From JAEYZS01 sp031374125 (GTDB taxonomy: Bacteria; Bdellovibrionota; Bdellovibrionia; Bdellovibrionales; JAEYZS01), in NCBI GenBank assembly GCA_031374125.1, contig JANMFM010000247.1, forward strand, positions 1 to 11,989: a stretch of DNA of 11,989 nt, written 5' to 3'. Under the pieces are notes generated by a model. That model was given only the letters and a program-made list of their open reading frames with translations. It was not told the DNA's origin and did not search any database. Made by a program: the position numbers and the translations under genes. Below are positions 1-6,527 of the stretch, piece by piece. Within the stretch, counting starts at the first letter, position 1. The number at the start of each line of letters is the position of its first letter.

Positions 1-2
1 AT

Positions 3-623
3 GTAAATGAGAATAGACCTTTTATACTGATTGATACAGTTTCAAAGGGTGCTGAAAATGATCAAGGAATTCTTGTAAGTGGAAGACAAGGAAGAAGGCT
101 AATTCAAGCCGTCTATGAGGCTTGGGTTTCTGATCCAAAAAATAATCCGAAAGACATACTAAAATATTTCAATATGATCGGATTGCAGGTTTCAACATTT
201 GATACTAGTAACATACACAATCAGGCTCGCTACGGCCCTCTCTCTGATCTGAAGAAAATTTATGATACAAATAAGCAGCTTCTAATAAATCAAACGGCAG
301 AGACTAGAAGCTTCGGAGATAACCTAGTCATACCCTTAATACCTGATACAAGAGAATTATTTAATGAATCTGGGTATGATCATTATACTGGGGCATGGCA
401 TAATAAATTTGGTCCGCCAATTGTTGATGGAAAGAGACTACTGCCAAATACCGGGAGTCTCACGCACCCAACTATCAGAAATTCAATTTTATGGCTTCAA
501 CACCAAATTATAGACATAGTAAAAGATCCCAATTTTAAAAGAGAGGTAGAAAATTATGCAAAAAAAAATAATGTCCGCTTTAATATATCCTGCAAAGCTA
601 TTTTTGGACTAGATGATTTATGA
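3..623 (+). CDS. 5'-truncated protein, paralogue of the next gene, function unknown
   Basis: The reading frame is open from the first complete codon at position 3 to the stop at 621-623, so the start lies upstream of the window and 206 residues are visible. The ATG at 174 is probably internal, because the sequence before it already aligns with the next gene: FILIDT here against FVLIDS there, each followed by a Gly/Ser-rich stretch and a helix. Further matches are AWHNKFGPP against EWHDKFGPL, and a charged helix of the form KREVxxYAKKNNV against RHEIFNKAQEHGV. The hydrophobic-strand-IDT segment recalls a PRPP-binding loop, but the canonical acidic pair followed by TGGT is absent, so a phosphoribosyltransferase relationship is only a guess. 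The protein ends with ISCKAIFGLDDL, a tag shared with the other operon members. Its stop overlaps the next ATG by 4 nt (ATGA), indicating translational coupling. I do not recognise the family. Confidence 0.85.
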   Translation, partial: VNENRPFILIDTVSKGAENDQGILVSGRQGRRLIQAVYEAWVSDPKNNPKDILKYFNMIGLQVSTFDTSNIHNQARYGPLSDLKKIYDTNKQLLINQTAETRSFGDNLVIPLIPDTRELFNESGYDHYTGAWHNKFGPPIVDGKRLLPNTGSLTHPTIRNSILWLQHQIIDIVKDPNFKREVENYAKKNNVRFNISCKAIFGLDDL

Positions 624-2083
624 TAAATAAAATACTTTATATATTTCTATGTTTTCTATTTTCAATTAATATCTACGCTCAAAACAAGGCTCAGACAGAA
701 CTAATAGAGAATAATACCAGGCCAGATATTCACTTGTTTTTTTCAAATAAATCTCTTTTAGAAGAATATCAAGTCTCAGATCTAAATAATTATGAAAATA
801 CTAGACTGCCCGTATATAAATCTCAATTTTCAAACTTGATTATTTCATTAGAAAAAACTTTTCCTGGAGGAACCTATGCATTTTTAGGGAGAGATACGGC
901 AATGGTGGCAGATGCAGTTGAGGCTTTTTATCTCTCGATAGGTCAAAAGGGAAGGGTAAAAAGAATTAACATCAGCACACCAAGTCTTCAGGGAGCAACT
1001 CCTCAACTTTTAGCAGAATTTTTAAGTCAAGAGGGCTTAAAAATTGCCCCCGAACAGTATTCGTCAAAAACGTTCGTGCTTATAGATTCCACCACATTCT
1101 CATCTAAATCTCAGTCTACAATTATATTTAATTCTGTTATTGAAGAAATGTTGAGACTTGGCGTTCCTTCTGAAGAAATTTTAAAAATATTTAATATTGC
1201 TAGTTTTAATCGTACTTCTGTAAATGCTTTTCATCCTCTTGAAATTAAAAAAGAAGATGTTGAAAGAGAAATTATTGAGCAGCATAAATTTTTTAGAGAA
1301 AATTCAAGAATTGACCGAATGGCATTTTTATATGTCTCTCAAATGAACTATGATTCGGAGTGGCATGACAAATTTGGCCCGCTAACGAGGAATGGCGAAG
1401 GAAAGCTGGTAACTATTCCATACAATTATTTTTCTAAAGAAAAAAAAACTGTGATCTTTCATAATATTTTGCAGGTGCTGCGAACGGTATTATCTGCGGA
1501 TATGAGGCATGAGATATTTAATAAGGCCCAGGAACATGGCGTAGATTTACCGAGCAGATCCTCCTTGAAATCCTCGATAGAAATGTCGAAACCAATTAAG
1601 GTTGATTTAGACAGAACCTTTCAAAGGTCTTTAGAAAATAAATTTAAAATTTTAAATCCGCTGAGTGATACAGATAAAGATTATGAAAAATTTAGAATTG
1701 ACGGTTCTTCGCAAATCAAATTAACTCAGAACGGTTACGTTGTATTAAGCACATTAAACAACTCTACATATTTGGGAGATAAACATTTTTATGAGATATC
1801 TCTGAGTAACTTGATCGAGCTTTACGAAAGTAACAAAATTGGAGCGAGAGATTTTAGAAGAATTTTTATCCACATTCTAGGTTTAAAGCCAATAGAGAAT
1901 AAAGAATTTATAACAATGGTGCAAAAAAACTATTTAGATATTTTACCTTTAGATATTATGTTGGCGCGTTCACGTGAAAGAGAGAAGTACTCTTCAATGG
2001 GTGGAGTGTTAGAAGCGAATTATAAGTTGTTAGTGGATAATGGAAATTTGCCGTTGAGTTGTAAGTTTTTATTTTTTGACTAA
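620..2083 (+). CDS. Exported protein of unknown function, possibly phosphoribosyltransferase-like
   Basis: This 487-residue protein starts at an ATG overlapping the upstream stop. Residues 1-20 form a Sec signal peptide: Lys4, a hydrophobic core, and a cleavage site after IYA before Gln21. Residues 84-120 (GTYAFLGRD followed by a helix and a strand) and 151-180 (FVLIDSTTF, then a Ser-rich turn and a helix) have the strand-helix-strand and loop look of the PRTase fold, but key loop residues are not canonical. Residues 150-310 are paralogous to the preceding protein and share a W-H-[DN]-K-F-G-P motif (residues 248-254). Residues 325-475 form an extra C-terminal region that I cannot assign. The last residues, LPLSCKFLFFD, carry the operon-wide Ser-Cys tag. 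Export and clustering with a PRPP synthetase homologue suggest nucleotide- or ribose-phosphate-related work outside the cytoplasm; this is inference. Confidence 0.9.
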   Translation: MINKILYIFLCFLFSINIYAQNKAQTELIENNTRPDIHLFFSNKSLLEEYQVSDLNNYENTRLPVYKSQFSNLIISLEKTFPGGTYAFLGRDTAMVADAVEAFYLSIGQKGRVKRINISTPSLQGATPQLLAEFLSQEGLKIAPEQYSSKTFVLIDSTTFSSKSQSTIIFNSVIEEMLRLGVPSEEILKIFNIASFNRTSVNAFHPLEIKKEDVEREIIEQHKFFRENSRIDRMAFLYVSQMNYDSEWHDKFGPLTRNGEGKLVTIPYNYFSKEKKTVIFHNILQVLRTVLSADMRHEIFNKAQEHGVDLPSRSSLKSSIEMSKPIKVDLDRTFQRSLENKFKILNPLSDTDKDYEKFRIDGSSQIKLTQNGYVVLSTLNNSTYLGDKHFYEISLSNLIELYESNKIGARDFRRIFIHILGLKPIENKEFITMVQKNYLDILPLDIMLARSREREKYSSMGGVLEANYKLLVDNGNLPLSCKFLFFD

Positions 2084-2110
2084 TTGGGTAGACTTAGTTG
2101 GGGTTTAAAA

Positions 2111-3013
2111 ATGAAATTTTATTCTACAAATTTATTGATGATTGTTTTACTGGCAATCACATTTCACACATCCTCTAGATCCAATGCTGCCGTATCTTGT
2201 CGCTCTTTTTTTGAAAAAGCCCGTGTAGATTTTTATTCTTTTGATTTAGTTAGACAAATGAGACAAAAAATCTCCTCATCCTCAAAGGCCGAGGAGATTT
2301 TGGATCAAATAATAGAACTACTTAAAAATGATGAAATTGTTGATATTAGATTCCTCGGAGGCGGAGCCACAGCCTCTTACTTAGTCACACTCAAAAGTGG
2401 CATAGAAGCCGTTTACAAACCTATTAATCTTGAAAGACCTAATCAGATTCAAAGGGAAGTTGCCGCTTATAAAATAAGTAGATTATTTAAACTGGATATA
2501 GTACCGCCAACTATCTTACGCTCAATTAAAAAATCTACCAGCGAAAGTGTTGGCGATGAAGTACAGGGATCCTTTCAGCTTTTTGTTAAAACAGCAAAAC
2601 CTTTGGAAAAAGGGATTAAAGACGATCAAAAAATTATTTTCATGAAAAATGAAATTTTTTTAGTTGAAGATCATCTTGCCGGAAGAAGATTAAGAATTTT
2701 TGATTGGCTTATTAATAATCATGATAGAGGAACTAATGCCGGCAATTATCTTGTTTCAGAGGTTGATAAATTTATTATAGGTATCGATCATTCAACATCA
2801 TTTATCGGCCATGATAAACAAGCCAGAAAAGACAAGGTACCCTTCTATAAGGGTGAATTTCTTAATGATAAAGAGTTTTATTTTAGACTAAAATCTGCCT
2901 CAGAAAACGAGATACGAGGGGCTTTAAAAGATTTAAATCCTGTGAGAGTTGAAGAGTTCCTAGAAAGATATAAAATATTGATAGAAAATTTTGAAAGAAT
3001 CTTAAAAATATAA
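2111..3013 (+). CDS. Exported HipA/PI3-PI4-kinase-like protein
   Basis: I place the start at ATG 2111 (300 residues), because a signal peptide begins there and a TTGGGG stretch lies 7 nt upstream; a TTG at 2084 would add nine unhelpful residues. Residues 1-27 are a Sec signal ending near SNAA, and the mature N terminus begins VSCRSFF. The remainder has a protein-kinase-like core as in HipA and PI3/4-kinase-related bacterial proteins: a glycine-rich loop GGGATAS at 83-89, candidate ATP lysine K103 in VYKP, a candidate salt-bridge glutamate E116 in REVAAY, a catalytic loop HDRGTNAGNYL with D205 and N209/N212, and a metal-binding D226 in GIDHSTSF. Family knowledge predicts phosphotransfer from ATP to a protein or small molecule; the target is unknown. 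A secreted kinase needs ATP outside the cell, so action in another cell's cytoplasm or a vesicle is possible. It sits 27 nt (14 nt downstream) from its operon neighbours. Confidence 0.88.
   Translation: MKFYSTNLLMIVLLAITFHTSSRSNAAVSCRSFFEKARVDFYSFDLVRQMRQKISSSSKAEEILDQIIELLKNDEIVDIRFLGGGATASYLVTLKSGIEAVYKPINLERPNQIQREVAAYKISRLFKLDIVPPTILRSIKKSTSESVGDEVQGSFQLFVKTAKPLEKGIKDDQKIIFMKNEIFLVEDHLAGRRLRIFDWLINNHDRGTNAGNYLVSEVDKFIIGIDHSTSFIGHDKQARKDKVPFYKGEFLNDKEFYFRLKSASENEIRGALKDLNPVRVEEFLERYKILIENFERILKI
2267..2301. repeat. Intragenic 11-bp perfect inverted repeat
   Basis: The arm AAAATCTCCTC (2267-2277) is exactly complementary to GAGGAGATTTT (2291-2301), with a 13-nt loop, inside the 5' part of the exported kinase-like gene. 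No poly-U run follows the stem on the + strand beyond the Ts of the arm itself. It could act as an mRNA stability or attenuation element, or be accidental. Confidence 0.6.
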
Positions 3014-3027
3014 AATGTGAGGCCGGC

Positions 3028-4458
3028 GTGAGGGAAATCTATAAATTAAATTTTTTATTAATAGTATTTATTATATTTTTGAGTAAGGGGGCCGATGGTA
3101 ATCAAGATTTATATAGTTCGCTTAGTTTAAAAAAAATCTTACAATCTAACCATTCACAAAACATGGGTTTTATTGGCGTACGATCAAATGCCCCAATTAT
3201 AGAGAGCCTATCGAAGACATATAAAATAGATTATATCGCTAATACCGTAGAGGAATTCTCTAATGGAAATACTTTTGTAAGATTGAGTATGAACGTCGAG
3301 GATAAAAATATAGTGCTCTTTATACCTGCAAAGTTAAATTCAAATGAGCTAATGGAGACACTTCTCAAAGCCTTTACTCTAAAGAAACTCGGTGCAAATT
3401 CAGTTACTATATTCTCTGAAGGTCAACTTGGTATGGCTGATTTAGTAGATCTAGAGAAGTCAGTCAACATTGAACCTTGGCTAGAAAGCGCTGGTGTTGA
3501 CTTTCTGGCAAATCAATACAAGCAAAGAAAAATATTTAATCATAAGCGAATTTTTAAAACTAAGCCGAGTCTAAATGCTGTGGTTTTCGGAATCTTTCAT
3601 CCGGAACTAGTTAAAGACTATGCACAAAAATCTGGGCTAGAAGTGGTAGCAAGTTTATCTAAACAAAATATAAGTGGAAGAAAAATTAAATTTATTGCCC
3701 CATCTACTGAACCCGTGAATACTTCATTTTTTAAAAATTTGCTAGTCGCCCAAAGACTACAAAATCTGGGAGCTGCGAGCATAGAATTTATTACTCCATA
3801 TCTTCCTTATGCTAGATCAGACAAAGTAGACCAAGATGGCGTTTCGGTTGCAGGAAAGCTTGTAGCATCGCTAATAGAAATGAGTGGAGCCACTTCAGCT
3901 ATTTTTGTGCGAGCTCATGCTCCTCAATCAGAGGGCTTTTTTAGCATACCAACAAAAAATTATTCTGGAAGGAATACAATCAATGATTATTTAAGATCAT
4001 TGTCTGTAGATATGGTTGTTTCTCCTGATGCTGGTTTTCAAAAAGATGCTACTTTGTATGCTGACGAGCTGCGCATACCATTAGTAGTTATTAATAAGCA
4101 AAGAGATCCCTTGACTGCCCAATCTAAAATTGTAGGAATTTCTGGCCCAGATGTTAAAGGTAAAAATTTGGTTATAATTGATGACGAAACTTCTTCAGGA
4201 GGTACTCTCGGGAAGGCAGCGGGGTACCTGACAAGTCTTGGAGCTAATAAAGTTTATGCAGTTGTTACCCATTTAACAGGAAACGCTAGGGCTGCGCTTG
4301 ACAGCCCCGCTTTGGAAGAAGTTGTTGTTACTAATACTATGCCTATTTGGGCAAGGCATCCAAAACTTAGAGTTTTAGATATTTCTGAGGAACTTAGTGG
4401 AAAAGAAAATAAATCCAGAACAAAACTTTCATGTCAGAAAATTTTTCAGAATGACTAA
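3028..4458 (+). CDS. Exported ribose-phosphate pyrophosphokinase (PRPP synthetase) homologue
   Basis: The start is GTG 3028, with TGAGG five bases upstream; 476 residues. Residues 1-24 are a Sec signal ending near ADG. Residues 183-455 match PRPP synthetase, which converts ribose-5-phosphate and ATP to PRPP and AMP. Visible motifs are PYLPYARSDK (257-266, the PYFGYARQDR loop), HAPQSEGFF (H297), VSPDAG (D334), the catalytic-loop residues K357 and R359 in NKQRD, the PRPP loop DDETSSGGT (385-393, closer to the STGGT of archaeal/class III enzymes), and a late VTNTMP. The usual Asp before LHA is Arg295. Residues 47-140 are a second, degenerate N-terminal-type domain (GFIGVRSNAP, FSNGNTFVRL) lacking the PYxxYAR loop, so the protein is longer than the usual 310-320. 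It ends LSCQKIFQND. Catalytic residues look mostly intact, but activity is unproven and the substrates would be unavailable in an ordinary periplasm. Confidence 0.93.
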   Translation: MREIYKLNFLLIVFIIFLSKGADGNQDLYSSLSLKKILQSNHSQNMGFIGVRSNAPIIESLSKTYKIDYIANTVEEFSNGNTFVRLSMNVEDKNIVLFIPAKLNSNELMETLLKAFTLKKLGANSVTIFSEGQLGMADLVDLEKSVNIEPWLESAGVDFLANQYKQRKIFNHKRIFKTKPSLNAVVFGIFHPELVKDYAQKSGLEVVASLSKQNISGRKIKFIAPSTEPVNTSFFKNLLVAQRLQNLGAASIEFITPYLPYARSDKVDQDGVSVAGKLVASLIEMSGATSAIFVRAHAPQSEGFFSIPTKNYSGRNTINDYLRSLSVDMVVSPDAGFQKDATLYADELRIPLVVINKQRDPLTAQSKIVGISGPDVKGKNLVIIDDETSSGGTLGKAAGYLTSLGANKVYAVVTHLTGNARAALDSPALEEVVVTNTMPIWARHPKLRVLDISEELSGKENKSRTKLSCQKIFQND

Positions 4459-4569
4459 ATTTTTTAGTGTATATCTAGTGAGACTGCTAACCGTTTTAAC
4501 TAATTTATGCACGATGCACTTTTCCACCATTTTTAGAAATATCCTACGTCATTCTCAGTTTATTTTCAT

Positions 4570-5490
4570 TTAAGGCCGCACCTGCAATAAAAGAGCGTTC
4601 AATTCAGGCAAAACATCATTAAAACATTCTTTTTGAGGTACATGCCCACAGTTTTTTAAAAGCCTATAATAGGAATTTGGAGTAGCACCAACATAAGTCT
4701 CTGACCATTCTGCGGGTATAACCTGATCCGCATCTCCCCACACATAGCGAACAGGAATTTGAATTCTAGAAAAATATGGCTCTAAATAATCCTCATTTGT
4801 TATCGACTTGAGTTGTTCAATTACAGTTTGCGTTTTTAATCTCGTCACTACTCTTTCAAAAATAAAATCAGGAACATTTTTAGGGTTATAATATAGTTTT
4901 TTATAAAACCCTCTCGCTCCCTCGACGGTGGGATTTAAAAAATAATCTGTAAGATATCCATAGTCTTTTTTGAGGCCGGCAGGAGCTAACAATAAGAGTC
5001 CTTTTATTTCTTTCAAATTCAGGGCCATGAATACTGCCATCCATCCACCGTAACTGTTTCCCACCACAATCCATGAATCACATTTTGGAATAAAAGCCTC
5101 GGATACCAAGCGTGCCATATTCTGCACATTATAATCATCTTGTGATTTAAGCTTGGAACTAGATAAGGAGCCCGGAAGATTTGGGGCAAAAAAGTGAACG
5201 TCCTTAGCAAAAGAAGACTTTGGCTCTGAAAGCATGTTTCTCCAAGTGAGAGCAAAATCACCCAAGCCATGGATTAAGAGCACGCACTGACAGTTTTTTT
5301 CATCCGTGCAGTTGTTCTTCTCAAAATAATGAAAATTCTCATCTACGATACTAGAAACACCATTCCACTTCATTCTCGCAATTTCAATTTGTTGAAACGA
5401 TTGCAGTGTAAAAAAATAGAAAACTAGACCAATTGATAAAAATATCAACGCAACCACATACAAAAGCTTTTTCATTTTTGACTTATCCAT
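4570..5490 (-). CDS. Membrane-anchored alpha/beta hydrolase
   Basis: This is a 306-residue serine hydrolase of the alpha/beta fold. A single N-terminal hydrophobic helix (residues 8-28) anchors it with the catalytic domain outside the cytoplasm. The oxyanion motif is HGLGD (74-78), the nucleophile elbow is GNSYGG with Ser146, the acid is Asp255 in WGDADQVIP, and the base is His283 in CGHVPQ, so the triad is complete. Six cysteines (61, 67, 69, 137, 281, 289) would fit disulfides in the periplasm. The family includes lipases, esterases and monoglyceride-lipase-like enzymes; the substrate cannot be deduced. The start at 5490 is preferred over the ATG five codons later because AGGA lies about 5 nt before it. 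It converges with the upstream operon and is divergent from the lipoprotein gene, with only 58 nt between them. Confidence 0.92.
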   Translation of the reverse strand: MDKSKMKKLLYVVALIFLSIGLVFYFFTLQSFQQIEIARMKWNGVSSIVDENFHYFEKNNCTDEKNCQCVLLIHGLGDFALTWRNMLSEPKSSFAKDVHFFAPNLPGSLSSSKLKSQDDYNVQNMARLVSEAFIPKCDSWIVVGNSYGGWMAVFMALNLKEIKGLLLLAPAGLKKDYGYLTDYFLNPTVEGARGFYKKLYYNPKNVPDFIFERVVTRLKTQTVIEQLKSITNEDYLEPYFSRIQIPVRYVWGDADQVIPAEWSETYVGATPNSYYRLLKNCGHVPQKECFNDVLPELNALLLQVRP

Positions 5491-5523
5491 ATCTTCCTAC
5501 TTATCATATCCTACTACTATAAT
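5478..5523 (+). promoter_or_regulatory. Candidate sigma-70 promoters for the lipoprotein gene
   Basis: A perfect TATAAT (5518-5523) lies 25 nt before the GTG start, with no good -35 at 17 nt. A second candidate is TTGACT (5478-5483), 18 nt, TATCAT (5502-5507), overlapping the 5' end of the divergent hydrolase gene. On the minus strand TATGAT (5503-5508) could be the -10 of the hydrolase gene, so the divergent promoters would overlap. Confidence 0.5.
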
Positions 5524-5548
5524 TAAAAACACATCCTGGAGGATATCT

Positions 5549-5917
5549 GTGAAATTAAAAATCGCAACGTTATTAGCATTAAGTTTATTCTTTGTATCTT
5601 GCTCTTCAAAAGAAAAAGCTGCAACACCTGCTGCTCCGACAAAACAAGAAACTAACAAAAAAGACACCAAGAAAGATGCTAAAGGAGCCACAACAAAAGC
5701 TGCCGCAGCTAAACAAGCTGGCTCTTTGGTTTGTAAAAATGGATCTGACACAAGATCATTAGAAGTAATCACGAAAGATGGCGGCTGCGAACTTTCCTAT
5801 ACAAAGTTTGACCAAACCACAACGCCTGCAAACTCTGGAAACGGAACAGCACACTGTGAATCCGTAAAAGAAAAAATCAAAGGCAATTTAGAAAATTCTG
5901 GATTCAAGTGCGAATAA
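5549..5917 (+). CDS. Small Cys-containing lipoprotein
   Basis: The GTG start is fixed by GGAGGA (5538-5543), five bases upstream. The 122-residue product has a lipoprotein signal with lipobox FVSC, lipidated at Cys18. Next comes a roughly 40-residue Ala/Lys/Thr-rich linker (20-57), low in complexity and probably extended through the cell wall space. A small C-terminal domain (59-122) has four cysteines (62, 80, 103, 121), enough for two disulfides, and the pattern VCKNGSDTR...GGCELSYTK. This resembles small periplasmic domains of unknown function that I have seen in proteobacteria, but I cannot name it. It is a monocistronic gene convergent with greB, with five bases between the two stops. 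Function unknown. Confidence 0.9.
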   Translation: MKLKIATLLALSLFFVSCSSKEKAATPAAPTKQETNKKDTKKDAKGATTKAAAAKQAGSLVCKNGSDTRSLEVITKDGGCELSYTKFDQTTTPANSGNGTAHCESVKEKIKGNLENSGFKCE

Positions 5918-5922
5918 TTCAT

Positions 5923-6408
5923 TCATAGGTTTTTAAAATAAAACTTTAGGACGGTATAAATTTTTATACCGTTCGGGGTTTTAACTTCAACTTCATCATC
6001 CAATTTTTTCCCCAATAGAGCCTTACCTACGGGCGATTTCCAACTCATCTTGCCTTTTTCCGCATCAATCTCATCTTCGCCAACGATTTGATATTTAAAT
6101 GTATTCCCATCTTCGTCTTCAATTTCTACAACAGCACCAAAAATAATTTTATCTGATTTGAGCGTAGAAACATCCACTACTTCTGCGCGCGACAATTTGT
6201 CATTGAGATGACCAAGCCTACGATCAATTTCTCTTAATCTTCTTTTACCATAGATATAGTCTGCATTTTCTGAACGATCGCCATTACTCGCAGCCCAAGC
6301 AACGGTCGTTACAAGCTTTGGTCTCTCCACATGAAAAAGATGCTGGTACTCTTGCCTAAGAGCTTCTGCACCTTCCTTTGTAATGTAGTTTTTGTTAAAG
6401 CTCGACAT
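5923..6408 (-). CDS. greB: Transcript cleavage factor GreB
   Basis: The 161-residue protein matches GreA/GreB along its length and is closest to GreB. GreB enters the secondary channel of RNA polymerase and stimulates cleavage of backtracked RNA. Residues 1-78 are the N-terminal coiled coil, with the tip motif GDRSENADY (43-51) containing the conserved acidic residues D44, E47 and D50. The segments RPKLVTTVAWAASNGDRSEN and KRRLREIDRRL are typical of GreB. Residues 85-160 form the C-terminal FKBP-like domain (FGAVVEIEDEDGN, IVGEDEID, SPVGKALLGK). No strong ribosome binding site precedes the ATG, and no clear promoter lies in the 44 nt between the start and the terminator of the upstream RNA-binding protein gene. 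Read-through from that gene is possible. Confidence 0.96.
   Translation of the reverse strand: MSSFNKNYITKEGAEALRQEYQHLFHVERPKLVTTVAWAASNGDRSENADYIYGKRRLREIDRRLGHLNDKLSRAEVVDVSTLKSDKIIFGAVVEIEDEDGNTFKYQIVGEDEIDAEKGKMSWKSPVGKALLGKKLDDEVEVKTPNGIKIYTVLKFYFKNL
5951..5972. repeat. 10-bp perfect inverted repeat at the 3' end of greB
   Basis: ACGGTATAAA (5951-5960) and TTTATACCGT (5963-5972) are complementary with a 2-nt centre. It lies in the last codons of greB, 34 bp past the stop of the convergent lipoprotein gene. It could serve as a bidirectional terminator stem, but neither side has an immediate U-run (GGGGTTTT on the + side, GTTTTATTTT a few bases on along the - side). Confidence 0.4.
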
Positions 6409-6448
6409 GGTTTACTCATTTCATACTTTAGGAAATATCAGGAGAAAT

Positions 6449-6478
6449 AAAAAAAAGCTTCCCTTTCGAGAAGCTTTT
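6449..6478 (-). terminator. Rho-independent terminator of the RRM protein gene
   Basis: The 9-bp stem AAAAGCTTC (6453-6461) / GAAGCTTTT (6470-6478) has an 8-nt loop and on the minus strand is followed by a run of Ts. It ends the RRM gene transcript about 50 nt after its stop codon and lies upstream of greB. Confidence 0.85.
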
Positions 6479-6527
6479 CTTAATGTTTTGAACATTTCAG
6501 ATTGGTTACTGTCTTAAAGAAAGTAAA

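Noticed and set aside
174..623. A self-contained 149-residue gene starting at ATG 174
   Set aside because: The frame is open upstream to the window edge, and the upstream residues align with the paralogue at 620-2083, so the ATG is internal.
2084..2110. TTG start at 2084 for the kinase-like gene
   Set aside because: It adds nine residues before an obvious signal peptide; ATG 2111 has a better position and upstream purines.
4459..4569. Terminator between the operon and the hydrolase gene
   Set aside because: Only a 4-bp stem (TGCA-CGA-TGCA) and scattered T-runs are visible; no stable hairpin followed by a U-tract on either strand.
5497..5772. Minus-strand frame opposite the lipoprotein gene
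   Set aside because: It is antisense to a lipoprotein with signal, lipobox and ribosome binding site, and its hydrophobic look comes from reading the Ala/Lys linker backwards.
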